Positions 9,340-17,625 of a DNA stretch of 64,000 bases are shown here, in pieces. Below the pieces are notes generated by a model. It made no database searches. It was not told the origin of the DNA and saw only the letters and a list, made by a program, of their open reading frames with translations. Position numbers and translations under genes: made by a program. The stretch's first letter is position 1; each line of letters opens with the position of its first letter. Source of the stretch: Sunxiuqinia indica (GTDB lineage Bacteria; Bacteroidota; Bacteroidia; Bacteroidales; Prolixibacteraceae); NCBI RefSeq assembly GCF_009847015.1, contig NZ_WVEM01000009.1, forward strand, positions 124,001 through 188,000, read 5' to 3'.

Positions 9340-10335
9340 TTATAACGAGCTGCGCACCATTAACCTGGTGGGGATTTGAAGATTTACTTGTTCTCCTGTT
9401 GAAACAAATTCGGCCGCCTTTCGTCCCATTAATTCAAAATCAGTAGAAATCACGGTTACGCCTTCTTTGACATATTTCTTCATTGGTGTTTCGTTGTATG
9501 AAATAACACCTGCTTCCGTTCCTGGTGTAAATTGCTTTTGGTCGCACTGATCAAGAAAACGCGCCAACATCCGATCGCTAACCATCAGATAAAGATCTCC
9601 CGGCTGAACATCCAATTCTTTGGATTTTTCCATCACGAGAAATGGCATCTTATAATCGCGACAGAACGATTCAAAATAGTTAAGCGATTCTTTCGGATGA
9701 TAAGTGAATTCGGGATATGAATACACAAAACGCTTGTACTTTTTTATCCGTTTCACATGATGTTCGAAAGAGTCGTACAGCGTTTGTCCAAAATCCTGAT
9801 AAATGCACGAGTTCAGCTTTGAAACATGCACATTCCAGTCGATGATCAGTAACTTATTAGCAGGAATTTTTTTGATGACATCCGGCACTCGCTCATGGTC
9901 AAAATTCATGACAATATACTTGGTATATTTTCCAATACTTTCTTTGATAATCGTTTCAAACACGTTGATATTGTAGTGATGAAAGTGAAGATCAACTGTA
10001 ATGTTTTCGGGAAGATTTTCTAAAAACGAGCCGTATAAAACTTCTTTGTATGCCTTAAAGGTATCCAGAAAGAGAAACACTTTGGTGGTAGCCTTGGCTA
10101 CAAAGTAACCTTTATGTGGCACTGATTCGATAATGCCTCTGTTTTTAAGCTCGGCATATGACTTAAAAACCGTGTCGCGCGATAAAGAACTCTCTTTACA
10201 CAACTGATTGACCGATGGCAAAATGTCGCCGGCTTGTAGTAAGTTTTTACTAATGGCTTCCGTTACAGCGTCAATTAATTGTTGAAATTTCAGTTGGTTT
10301 GATGTCTGGTCAATCTGAAAATGAAACTTGCTCAT
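9340..10335 (-). CDS. GntR-family regulator with LacI-like sensor domain, probable xylose regulator
   Basis: Transcription factor of 331 aa. Residues about 1-70 form a GntR winged helix (LQAGDILPSVNQLCKESSLS, then SRDTVFKSYAELKNRGIIES); the rest resembles a LacI/periplasmic-binding-protein sugar sensor ending in IPTRLMVRSS. This is the architecture of B. subtilis AraR and of many Bacteroidetes sugar regulators. It heads the xylB-xylA-symporter gene series on the same strand, and a motif shared by its own leader and the xylB leader suggests autoregulation plus pathway control. The effector is inferred to be xylose or xylulose from context only. Confidence 0.88.
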   Translation of the reverse strand: MSKFHFQIDQTSNQLKFQQLIDAVTEAISKNLLQAGDILPSVNQLCKESSLSRDTVFKSYAELKNRGIIESVPHKGYFVAKATTKVFLFLDTFKAYKEVLYGSFLENLPENITVDLHFHHYNINVFETIIKESIGKYTKYIVMNFDHERVPDVIKKIPANKLLIIDWNVHVSKLNSCIYQDFGQTLYDSFEHHVKRIKKYKRFVYSYPEFTYHPKESLNYFESFCRDYKMPFLVMEKSKELDVQPGDLYLMVSDRMLARFLDQCDQKQFTPGTEAGVISYNETPMKKYVKEGVTVISTDFELMGRKAAEFVSTGEQVNLQIPTRLMVRSSL

Positions 10336-10354
10336 AGTAGAAAAAGCTAAATGT

Positions 10355-10378
10355 GTTCTGTTCTGTTATGCAAACATA
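10355..10378 (-). promoter_or_regulatory. Regulator -7 box and candidate operator, copy 2
   Basis: CAAACATA at 10371-10378 is TATGTTTG on the minus strand (TAnnTTTG). Directly downstream lies GTTCTGTTCTGTTATGC (10355-10371, plus-strand text), 16 of 17 bases identical to the copy at 9257-9273. No good -33 box was found at the right spacing. Confidence 0.5.
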
Positions 10379-10664
10379 CAAAACAAATCAGAAACATGCT
10401 TTTTCTTTTTGGAAAGTGGGTAATAATAGAAAGAAATTATCGTTTAAAAGAAAAGGATAAGTGGAGAGCTTTTAATTATACTTCTTAATTTGATCAATTC
10501 GGTATATTCTCCCTTATCCTTTTCAGTTTCTAAAATTAGCCCCTCCAATTGATCGTTTAAAGTATTCGGAATAGAAAGAGTTGCTCAAGATGTCCTTTCA
10601 CGCGTCAAAAGCAACTCCATAGAGAATTGAGCATATGAAGTTAAGCATATACCCAGGAATTCCT
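10379..10664. other. Intergenic stretch, no gene seen
   Basis: AT-rich spacer between the regulator promoter and the proline dehydrogenase terminator. Only very short open frames occur on either strand and no further structure was recognised. Confidence 0.5.
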
Positions 10665-10703
10665 AAAAATGGCAAGGGGCGATTTTGATTGAACCACCCC
10701 TTG
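10665..10703 (-). terminator. Terminator of the proline dehydrogenase gene
   Basis: Minus-strand stem CAAGGGG / CCCCTTG (10697-10703 with 10673-10679) followed by a short T run (ATTTTT), 15 nt beyond the stop codon. Confidence 0.75.
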
Positions 10704-10717
10704 TTTTCCATTCATAA

Positions 10718-11629
10718 TTAACCCCTAAAAAAAAGTGCTTTTATGATGTGGCTGGCAATTTTCGGATTTTCCTTTAAGCGGCGGGTTGAATAGTTAAACC
10801 ATTGTTTACCGAAAGGTACATAAACACGCATCCGATGACCAGCAGCAACAATTGAATTTCGCAACTCGGGTGTAACGCCGTAAAGCATCTGGAATTCATA
10901 CATTGATTTGGGTACCTGATATTTCTCAATCAGTTTTATTGATTCGTCAACAAGGAATTTGTCATGCGTAGCAATTCCTGCAAACATCTTATTCTGAAAC
11001 ATAAACTCCAGGTCATCTAAAAAGTGAGTTCTTACTTCCTGATACTCTTTAAAAGCTACCTGTTCTGATTCCACATAAATTCCCTTACACAGGCGAAAAT
11101 TCAGTGGGTGTCCGTTTAATGGGAAGTTACTAAAGTCAGTCAAATCATCGAGAGTTCGTCTTAAATAGGCCTGTACAACCAAGCCAACATGACCACTGAA
11201 TTCTTTTTTCAGCTTTTTAAATAAGACTAGCTCTGCATCAACACACTGCGAATCCTCCATATCAATGCGGACAAAACTATCCTTTTCAGCCGCTTTACCG
11301 ACAATCTCTCTCAAGTGACGGTAACAAACTTCCTGGTCGATCAGTAAACCAAACATGGTCGGTTTTAAGGAAAAATTACCTTGGATATTTTCACGCGTGA
11401 ATCGTTCAATAATCTGTAAGTATTCATTTTTATTGTCTTCAGCTTGCTCCAGACTGCTTATAAATTCGCCAAGTAAATCAATAGTGACCTCAATCTTTTG
11501 TTCGTTGAGTTTGCGTGCTGCTTCGATGGCTTCCGTTATCGTTTCGCCGGCAATGTAGCGTTTACTAAAAATCCAGACCAGCTTTTCGGGCATGTAAGGA
11601 AGCATGCGTGAAATTACTTTATTAAACAT
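10718..11629 (-). CDS. Proline dehydrogenase (monofunctional PRODH, TIM barrel)
   Basis: FAD enzyme of 303 aa that oxidises proline to pyrroline-5-carboxylate and passes electrons to quinone. The family blocks are visible in order: VTIDLLGEF near residue 48, FVRIDMEDSQ, RLCKGIYVES, IATHDKFLVD and the C-terminal EFQMLYGV followed by the flavin/proline-site segment RVYVPFG with YSTRRLKENP. The size fits the short bacterial PRODH rather than the PutA fusion; no P5C dehydrogenase is adjacent. It is a single-gene unit with its own terminator. Upstream lies a 322-nt spacer shared with the divergent OmpH-like gene. Confidence 0.9.
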   Translation of the reverse strand: MFNKVISRMLPYMPEKLVWIFSKRYIAGETITEAIEAARKLNEQKIEVTIDLLGEFISSLEQAEDNKNEYLQIIERFTRENIQGNFSLKPTMFGLLIDQEVCYRHLREIVGKAAEKDSFVRIDMEDSQCVDAELVLFKKLKKEFSGHVGLVVQAYLRRTLDDLTDFSNFPLNGHPLNFRLCKGIYVESEQVAFKEYQEVRTHFLDDLEFMFQNKMFAGIATHDKFLVDESIKLIEKYQVPKSMYEFQMLYGVTPELRNSIVAAGHRMRVYVPFGKQWFNYSTRRLKENPKIASHIIKALFFRG

Positions 11630-11951
11630 GGGTTGACCTAGTTTTGAAATCGATTAGTTTGCTTTTTAAAAATACGCATTTGAAGTACTGGAGTTCAATG
11701 ACCTTTATCAGCGAAAGAGCATGATTTTACGCATGGTTTTATTCGAAAAAATTAAAGGCACACCATCAAAAAAATATTCAATTAAAGCTTTATTCCTGAT
11801 ATTAAATTTTTATTTTTGGTCGAAATTATTTGAGATACTAACTATTTGAAACTTACAAGTTGACTCGGCCGATTACTGAAAAAGGGATTTTTCGAAGGCA
11901 ACAGAGCATTTGTTTGTTTTTTTTGAAGAAATAAAAACTAATAATTAGCAA
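11630..11951. other. Divergent intergenic region with one candidate promoter
   Basis: Low-GC spacer between the proline dehydrogenase gene (minus) and the OmpH-like gene (plus). TATTTTTG at 11811-11818 matches the plus-strand -7 box, with only a weak TTTA about 18 nt upstream; it would give a leader of about 125 nt. Nothing else was recognised. Confidence 0.35.
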
Positions 11952-12545
11952 ATGAAAAATACTTCATTGATCGTAAACCTGGTTTTAGCCGTTGCCTTAA
12001 TTGGAATCTATGTGATTCATTTTAGTGGAAAAACTTCAAATGAAGGAGTGACTGGAAATTCAACAAGCCCATCATCTGGTTCTGATTTGAAGATTGCTTA
12101 TGTAAAAGTTGATTCGTTGATTTTGAATTACGACTTGGCACAAAAACTTCACGAAGAGTTTACTAAAAATCAAGAAGCATACACCAAAGAATATGCTGAG
12201 AAGCGGTCTTCATTTGAAAAACGTGCAGCCGAATTTCAGGAAAAAGTTCAACGAGGTGGTTTTTTAACCCAGGATCGTGCCGTTCAGGAACGTGACCGAC
12301 TAATGAGTGAAGAACAGGAAATTTTGACTCTTGATCAGGAATTATCGGCCAAATTGCAGGAAATGCAAGCAGCAAACAACCAACAACTGATTGATAGTTT
12401 GATGAGTTACCTGGAGAAATTCAATGCTGACAAAAAATACAGTTATATTTTTAATGCCGGTGAAATTCTGATTGGCGATGAGGCACATAACATTACTAAA
12501 GAAGTGTTGACTGCCATGAATGCTATTTATAATGAGAAGAATTAA
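11952..12545 (+). CDS. OmpH/Skp-family periplasmic chaperone-like protein
   Basis: Protein of 197 aa with one N-terminal hydrophobic segment (about residues 6-24) that is either an uncleaved anchor or a signal peptide, a Ser/Gly/Thr-rich linker, the OmpH opening strand KIAYVKVDSLILNYD (about 48-62), and then a long charged alpha-helical coiled-coil to about residue 155. This is the Skp fold that holds unfolded outer membrane proteins. Skp genes usually sit by bamA, which is not the case here, so this is probably one of the extra OmpH paralogues common in Bacteroidota. A terminator follows directly. Confidence 0.82.
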   Translation: MKNTSLIVNLVLAVALIGIYVIHFSGKTSNEGVTGNSTSPSSGSDLKIAYVKVDSLILNYDLAQKLHEEFTKNQEAYTKEYAEKRSSFEKRAAEFQEKVQRGGFLTQDRAVQERDRLMSEEQEILTLDQELSAKLQEMQAANNQQLIDSLMSYLEKFNADKKYSYIFNAGEILIGDEAHNITKEVLTAMNAIYNEKN

Positions 12546-12566
12546 TTTCGCTTAACGATACCTATG

Positions 12567-12596
12567 AAATCCGGGCTTTGTCCGGATTTTTTTTAT
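12567..12596 (+). terminator. Terminator of the OmpH-like gene
   Basis: Stem AAATCCGG / CCGGATTT with a 7-nt loop and an eight-base T run, 22 nt after the stop codon. Confidence 0.9.
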
Positions 12597-12611
12597 CCCT
12601 AACTTTCGTGT

Positions 12612-13784
12612 ATGAGTTTTGCCAGCCGATACCTTCAACGCAATATAAATTACCCGGCTTTTATTATAGATCGGCCTTCTTCGCAGCTTGGAATGGTTGT
12701 CGTAATTCCATGCTATGACGAACCGGCAGTTGTGGAAACAATAGAATCGCTGGCAGCCTGCGAAAGACCACTGCAAAATGTTGAGGTGTTGGTTGTGGTT
12801 AACCAATCAGAGAAAAGCCCGGAAAACGTAGAAGTGCAAAATAAACGAACGATCCTGGAACTGAAGCAGTGGAAGACTGAAAACCCGACGGCACTTTTCG
12901 ATCTCCATGTGTTGGTGCCGGAGCCATTTCGAAAGAAGCATGCCGGAGCTGGTCTGGCAAGAAAAACCGGAATGGATGAAGCTATTCGCCGTTTTGCAAG
13001 CCTTGAGAAACCGGATGGACTGATCATCTCTTTGGACGCAGATACTTTGGTGCAGCCGAACTATTTTGTTGAAATTGAAAATCACTTCGCAAGCACAAAA
13101 AACGAAATTGGCACAACCATAAAATTCAAGCATCGGGTGGATGAGTTGGTCGATCCGCTGCATATTGAAGGAATGCAGTTGTACGAAGATTACCTGCACT
13201 ATTATAAAAAAGCCATGGCTTTATCCGGCTTTCCACATGCTATTTACACGGTTGGTTCGGCCTTTGCCGTTTGCGCTGATGCCTATGTAAAACAGGGCGG
13301 AATGAACAGAAGACAAGCTGGCGAAGATTTTTATTTTTTGCACAAACTCACCGCAATGGTACCGATTTCAGAATTAAACACAACCTGCGTTTATCCGTCC
13401 GCGCGGCTGTCGAACCGGGTGCCTTTTGGTACCGGCCCCAGTATCCAGAAATGGCTGGATGGAGACAAGAGCCTTAGCAAAACTTATGCCTTTCAAGCCT
13501 TTCTTGATCTGAAGCAGCTATTTGATTTGGTCCCTGAATTGTACGAGTCTGAACTGGAATCATTCAAGCTTCCGGCATCTGTTCAGCAGTTTTTGACAGA
13601 GGATCACTTTTCAGACGACTTAGCTGAAATTCGCCGAAACAGCGGCTCCTTACAAACATTCCAAAAGCGTTTCTTTCAATATTTCAACGCCTTTAAAATC
13701 TTGAAATATCTGAATGCTGTTCATCCAACATTTTATGATTTTCAGAAGTTAAAAGATGCTTATACTGAATTGAAAGGATATTAA
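12612..13784 (+). CDS. Family 2 (GT-A) glycosyltransferase, substrate unknown
   Basis: Soluble-looking protein of 390 aa. The N-terminal GT-A fold is recognised by MVVVIPCYDEPAVVETIESL (about residues 28-47), the metal/nucleotide motif LDADT (about 140-144) and an acceptor-side GGMNRRQAGEDFYFLHKL block with the catalytic-base ED. A helical C-terminal region of about 120 residues carries no recognised domain. No transmembrane helix is evident. It begins 15 nt past the OmpH terminator and there are no other polysaccharide genes nearby, so neither donor nor acceptor can be assigned. Confidence 0.8.
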   Translation: MSFASRYLQRNINYPAFIIDRPSSQLGMVVVIPCYDEPAVVETIESLAACERPLQNVEVLVVVNQSEKSPENVEVQNKRTILELKQWKTENPTALFDLHVLVPEPFRKKHAGAGLARKTGMDEAIRRFASLEKPDGLIISLDADTLVQPNYFVEIENHFASTKNEIGTTIKFKHRVDELVDPLHIEGMQLYEDYLHYYKKAMALSGFPHAIYTVGSAFAVCADAYVKQGGMNRRQAGEDFYFLHKLTAMVPISELNTTCVYPSARLSNRVPFGTGPSIQKWLDGDKSLSKTYAFQAFLDLKQLFDLVPELYESELESFKLPASVQQFLTEDHFSDDLAEIRRNSGSLQTFQKRFFQYFNAFKILKYLNAVHPTFYDFQKLKDAYTELKGY

Positions 13785-13845
13785 GTTACAATTGGTTCGT
13801 ATTCCACTCCAACGGAGCCAGCTGTCCTCACCTCCTGTCGTCTGA

Positions 13846-13888
13846 TAAAAAAGTGCCACGCATCCGACAACGATCAGATGCATGGCAC
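13846..13888 (-). terminator. Terminator of the Nif11-like gene
   Basis: 12-bp arms GTGCCACGCATC / GATGCATGGCAC with one mismatch; on the minus strand the stem is followed by six T residues. It lies about 80 nt past the stop of the Nif11-like gene, showing that this small gene is an independent transcription unit. Confidence 0.85.
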
Positions 13889-13964
13889 TATTTGTAAAAT
13901 TGAAGGTTGGTTTTAGTTGTTCTGTTGATTAAGCAACTTCAAAAAAGTAAATTATGCAATCCGC

Positions 13965-14183
13965 TTATACCCAAATTCCCTTTTTAGGTGGATTGCCGTA
14001 TGAATCAAACGAATCACCGTTTTCGCGCAGAGCTGCCTTTAAGTCATCTACTGTAAATTCGAAGCCATCTTCTTTAGCCAGTTCTACAAATTTTTCCATT
14101 GTAAACGCATTGTCGTACTTAATACGAAATTGCCTATCCTCGGCGCCTTTGTCCAATAAATCAAAAACTATTTCCTTTGACAT
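13965..14183 (-). CDS. Nif11-like leader-peptide family protein (orphan RiPP-type precursor)
   Basis: 72-aa protein. Residues 1-54 follow the Nif11 leader pattern: MSKEIVFDLLDKGAEDRQFR, then KFVELAKEDGFEFTVDDLKA. In many bacteria this domain is the leader of ribosomal natural-product precursors; in others it occurs as an orphan of unknown role. The 17-residue tail (GDSFDSYG, then NPPKKGIWV) has no Cys and no obvious double-Gly cleavage site. No modification enzyme, peptidase or exporter gene is nearby. It has its own -7 box and strong terminator, so it is likely a real expressed gene; its function is unknown. Confidence 0.75.
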   Translation of the reverse strand: MSKEIVFDLLDKGAEDRQFRIKYDNAFTMEKFVELAKEDGFEFTVDDLKAALRENGDSFDSYGNPPKKGIWV

Positions 14184-14212
14184 GTTTTCTAAAGTTTATA
14201 TTAATAAAGACG

Positions 14213-14220
14213 CAAATATA
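14213..14220 (-). promoter_or_regulatory. -7 box of the Nif11-like gene
   Basis: CAAATATA on the plus strand is TATATTTG on the minus strand, 30 nt before the start codon. No convincing -33 box was found. Confidence 0.45.
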
Positions 14221-14467
14221 ACGACATTTAAGATGTGACATTTATACTCCAAACGAAATAAACATACGACAATCAGATAATTTAACAAACAACAATCAAA
14301 CAAATAGATTATTAATACGAGATATTTAATCTTTTTTACAAAATCAAACACAGCTCATTCAATAGAAAATCAGAGCAATATTATTTCAATTCTCTATTTG
14401 AATATTCCCTCAAAATAATTGATCTCGCTGGCTTGGTTTTATGACGAGATAAAACGTTTTTACCCAA

Positions 14468-14836
14468 TTAGGAGGCAAACTGCTTTCTCGATTCCCTGAT
14501 GTTGTTCATATTCTCAACGGCCCACGTTACGAGCCCATGCAAATGCGGCAACAGACTTTTTCCTCGTTCGGTCAATTTATATTCAACCTTTGGCGGTATT
14601 TGCGGGTAAACGGTACGTTCAACCAGCCCGTCAGCCTCAAGTGCTTTCAGCGTTACGGTTAACATTTTTTGCGAAATGGTTTCAATGGCTTTCTGGATTT
14701 CCATAAAGCGCATCACTTCGCCTTCTTCCAGTAGCAGTAAAACCAGCAATGACCACTTGTCTCCAATTCGATCAACAACATTCCGAACAGGGCATTGCTC
14801 TGCATTACTATATTTTGTCAATTCTTTCTTGTCCAT
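14468..14836 (-). CDS. qorR: HxlR-family transcriptional regulator, QorR-like
   Basis: Winged-helix regulator of 122 aa. The ATG at 14836 (MDKKELTKYSNAEQCPVRN) is preferred over a TTG two codons upstream. The single Cys in the EQCPVR segment is the conserved redox-sensing residue of this family; the DNA-binding helix is IQKAIETISQKMLTVTLKAL. It is divergent from a QorB-type quinone oxidoreductase gene across 150 nt, the same arrangement as E. coli ytfH/ytfG, and so probably represses that gene until oxidised by quinone or diamide stress. The symbol rests on this synteny. Confidence 0.85.
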   Translation of the reverse strand: MDKKELTKYSNAEQCPVRNVVDRIGDKWSLLVLLLLEEGEVMRFMEIQKAIETISQKMLTVTLKALEADGLVERTVYPQIPPKVEYKLTERGKSLLPHLHGLVTWAVENMNNIRESRKQFAS

Positions 14837-14868
14837 AATCAATTGATAATTAGCTTATCTAACTTTCG

Positions 14869-14945
14869 AGTAACTATCTGAGGTATTTGTACGTTCTTGT
14901 TTATAACATACTAACTAAATATCTTTGAGTCACCAAAAGTAACTA
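14869..14945. promoter_or_regulatory. qorB promoter and candidate QorR operator repeats
   Basis: Plus-strand promoter: TTG of the -33 box at 14897-14899 and TATCTTTG at 14920-14927, 20 nt apart. An identical 8-mer AGTAACTA occurs at 14869-14876 and 14938-14945, flanking the promoter; the second copy lies across the expected transcription start. Confidence 0.55.
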
Positions 14946-14986
14946 AAGAACTATTGTAAAGCAAACAGAAATTAAAATTAGATTGT

Positions 14987-15829
14987 ATGAAAATAGGAAT
15001 TACAGGAGCAACAGGCCAGTTAGGCCAAATTGTGGTTGAGAAACTAAAAAGTAAAGTGAATAGTGATGAAATTGTAGCGTTGGTGCGCACGCCTGAAAAA
15101 GCCGAAAACCTTGGTGTTGAAGCCCGAGCATTCGATTACTCGAAGCCGGATACGCTGGTCGATCCTTTGGGGGGAATTGAGCAGTTGTTACTGATTTCAA
15201 GTAGTGAAATTGGTAAACGCGCCGAGCAGCATTCCAACGTAATTGAAGCAGCAAAGGCAGCAGGAGTGAAATGGATTGTTTACACCAGTTTGCTGCACGC
15301 TGATACGTCGTCGTTGAATTTGGCAGATGAACACCTGGCAACCGAGGACGCACTGAAGGCTTCCGGCATAGCCTATACTATTTTGCGTAATGGATGGTAT
15401 TCGGAGAATTATACCGGGTCGATTGCGGGAGCGTTGGCAGGTGGTGCATTTGTAGGCAGTGCCGGTGATGGTAAAATATCGTCGGCAACTCGTGCTGATT
15501 TCGCCGAGGCAGCTGCTGTGGTTTTAACCGAGAAAGGACACGAAGGCAACGTATATGAGCTGGCCGGTGATGAAGCGTATACTTTAACTGACCTGGCGGC
15601 TGAAATTTCACGCCAAACCGGAAAAGATATTCCTTACAAAAATCTACCGGAAGCAGAATATGCTGAAGTGCTAAAAAGTTTTGGCTTGCCCGAATTTTTC
15701 GCAACTGCAATTGCCAGCTGGGATACAGGTGCCTCAAAAGGCGATTTATTTGATGATGGCAAACAGCTTTCTAATTTGATTGGTCGGCCAACGACTTCGT
15801 TAGCCGATGCCGTTGCTCAGGCATTATAA
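14987..15829 (+). CDS. qorB: NmrA-like NAD(P)H:quinone oxidoreductase, QorB type
   Basis: Atypical short-chain dehydrogenase of 280 aa (SDR/NmrA family). The N-terminal Rossmann motif is ITGATGQLGQIV (residues 4-15); YTSLLHAD and the YTILRNGWYSENY segment are typical of the YtfG/QorB group, which reduces quinones with NADPH. No membrane segment is present. The divergent HxlR-type gene and the paired 8-mers in the intergenic region suggest redox-controlled expression. A strong terminator follows, shared in space with the convergent decarboxylase gene. Confidence 0.88.
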   Translation: MKIGITGATGQLGQIVVEKLKSKVNSDEIVALVRTPEKAENLGVEARAFDYSKPDTLVDPLGGIEQLLLISSSEIGKRAEQHSNVIEAAKAAGVKWIVYTSLLHADTSSLNLADEHLATEDALKASGIAYTILRNGWYSENYTGSIAGALAGGAFVGSAGDGKISSATRADFAEAAAVVLTEKGHEGNVYELAGDEAYTLTDLAAEISRQTGKDIPYKNLPEAEYAEVLKSFGLPEFFATAIASWDTGASKGDLFDDGKQLSNLIGRPTTSLADAVAQAL

Positions 15830-15856
15830 AGGCAGCAAAAGCCATGAAAACAATTT

Positions 15857-15892
15857 TGGCCTTTCACAAATTGTGAAGGGCCATTTTTTTTG
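15857..15892 (+). terminator. Terminator of qorB
   Basis: Stem TGGCCTTTCAC / GTGAAGGGCCA with one mismatch and a 5-nt loop, followed by eight T residues. Confidence 0.88.
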
Positions 15893-15907
15893 ATGTCGAG
15901 AGAAGAG

Positions 15908-17341
15908 CTAACTGATGCTTTGTGATTTTTCGCCGATCAGTCGCCAGGCATCCTGCACATGCTTCAGCTCAGTCTGTGTTTGTCCGATGCTCATACGCAG
16001 CCAAAATTGTCCATTTAATACGGTATGTGTCAGGTAGATTTTGCCGCTCGTGTTCAGGCTATGGATGAGCTTTTTATTGAATGCATCATTATTTTTATGC
16101 CGGAAGCAAACCAAGTTAAAAGGCGGCTCATTGAGTAACTCAAAGTCGTTTGATTCGTTTACCCATTTACTAAATTCTCCGGCTAAACGAATATGTTCCC
16201 GAATATGATACTGCAATCCTTCAACGCCATAATGTCGGATGACAAACCAAAGTTTCAATGCACGAAACCGACGTCCCAACTGAAGATGCCAATCGCGATA
16301 ATCAATCACAGCACCAGTTGCGGTTGCTTCGTTTTTCAGGTACTCCGGCAAAACACTAAGTGTTTTTATGAGCACTGATTTATCAGACACAAAAAAGCAG
16401 TCGCAATCGAAATTAGTAAACATCCACTTGTGTGGATTAAAGGCATAGCTTTTAGCCAACTCCAGCCCATCAAATGCAGTCCGTTGTTCCGGGCAGACAG
16501 AAGCTGATCCGGCCATGGCTGCATCTACATGCATCCAGATATCGTATCGGCGGCATATTTCTCCAATCTCCCGGATTGGATCAACAGCATTGGAGGAAGT
16601 GGTACCAATTGTTCCACAAACAAAAAACGGAATGTATCCTTCCTCTAGATCTTTCCTGATTTGCGCTTCGAGTTTCTCCGGAATCATCGCAAAGTTTTCA
16701 TCAACCTCAATTGTCCGAAGGTTTTGCGTGCCAACACCAATAACTTTAATGTCTTTCTCGGCCGAAGAATGGGTTTGCGACGAAATGTAGGCCACAATTT
16801 TGGGACAGCCTCCAATTCGATTCGTTTCGAAATTCGTTTTCATTTCGCGAGCACAAAGCATGGCTGTCAACAACGCATTTGATGCGGTATCCTGAATCAC
16901 CCCACCTCCATTTTGGGTAGTTTTAAAATACTGAGGTAAATCCATCATATCCACCAGCCAATCCATGACCTGACTCTCCAGTTCGGTGCAAGCCGGGCTG
17001 GTTGCCCAAAGCATGCCTTGCACGCCAAGCCCTGCCGAGAGCAACTCGCCAAGAATTGAAGGCCCGGAAGTATTGGCCGGGAAATAGGCAAAAAAGTTGG
17101 GTGATTGCCAATGGGTAATGCCGGGCATAATCAGTTGCTCCACATCCTGCATCATCGCATCAAAGCTTTCACCTTGAGCGGGTGCTGCATTGGGCAGGTC
17201 TTTGCGAATATCGCCCGGCTCAACTTGCGATAAAACCGGGTAGTTTTCTACCTGTTCGTAATAATCAGCAATCCAGTCAATCATTTTTTTGCCCTCCTCC
17301 CTGAACTGGGCGGGGCTCATATGGTAGTTCTTTTTTGTCAT
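15908..17341 (-). CDS. PLP-dependent aromatic-L-amino-acid decarboxylase family protein
   Basis: Group II pyridoxal-phosphate decarboxylase of 477 aa, close in pattern to animal DOPA/tryptophan decarboxylase. Visible: the N-terminal helix REEGKKMIDWIADYYEQVE, the substrate-pocket segment THWQSPNFFAYFPAN, the His that stacks on PLP (QTHSS, H191), the Asp that holds the pyridine nitrogen (HVDAA, D273) and the Schiff-base lysine in NPHKW (K305). Expected products are aromatic amines from Trp, Tyr, Phe or DOPA; the exact substrate is not decidable here. It starts 1 nt after the acylphosphatase stop, so it is the last gene of a three-gene operon. Confidence 0.9.
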   Translation of the reverse strand: MTKKNYHMSPAQFREEGKKMIDWIADYYEQVENYPVLSQVEPGDIRKDLPNAAPAQGESFDAMMQDVEQLIMPGITHWQSPNFFAYFPANTSGPSILGELLSAGLGVQGMLWATSPACTELESQVMDWLVDMMDLPQYFKTTQNGGGVIQDTASNALLTAMLCAREMKTNFETNRIGGCPKIVAYISSQTHSSAEKDIKVIGVGTQNLRTIEVDENFAMIPEKLEAQIRKDLEEGYIPFFVCGTIGTTSSNAVDPIREIGEICRRYDIWMHVDAAMAGSASVCPEQRTAFDGLELAKSYAFNPHKWMFTNFDCDCFFVSDKSVLIKTLSVLPEYLKNEATATGAVIDYRDWHLQLGRRFRALKLWFVIRHYGVEGLQYHIREHIRLAGEFSKWVNESNDFELLNEPPFNLVCFRHKNNDAFNKKLIHSLNTSGKIYLTHTVLNGQFWLRMSIGQTQTELKHVQDAWRLIGEKSQSIS

Positions 17342-17342
17342 T

Positions 17343-17621
17343 TTAATATTGAATCGAAAAATTTGTGTAGTTGCCTGGCTCTATTTCACTTTGGTGAAGC
17401 TGATCAGTCCGGCTATAACCATTTCCAGCCTTGAGGTAATCGACAAAGCAGGCCAAATCTTTTTCGTCACCTTCAAGCTCAATTTCAACGGTGCCGTTTG
17501 GCAGATTTTTCACCCAACCGGTTAGTTGGCATTCCTTTGCTTTTTGATTGACAAAATACCGGAATCCAACTCCCTGAACTCGCCCGCTAACAATGATATG
17601 TTTGGCTACTTTACTGCTCAA
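17343..17621 (-). CDS. acyP: Acylphosphatase
   Basis: Small cytosolic hydrolase of acyl phosphates, 92 aa. The signature GRVQGVGFRYFV (phosphate loop with the catalytic Arg) and GWVKNLPNGTVEIELEG (with the catalytic Asn) are complete. The start is TTG at 17621; no in-frame ATG exists between the preceding gene's stop and the signature, so a non-ATG start is well supported. It is sandwiched between a small membrane protein gene (4 nt upstream) and the decarboxylase gene (1 nt downstream). Confidence 0.93.
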   Translation of the reverse strand: MSSKVAKHIIVSGRVQGVGFRYFVNQKAKECQLTGWVKNLPNGTVEIELEGDEKDLACFVDYLKAGNGYSRTDQLHQSEIEPGNYTNFSIQY

Positions 17622-17625
17622 CGGT

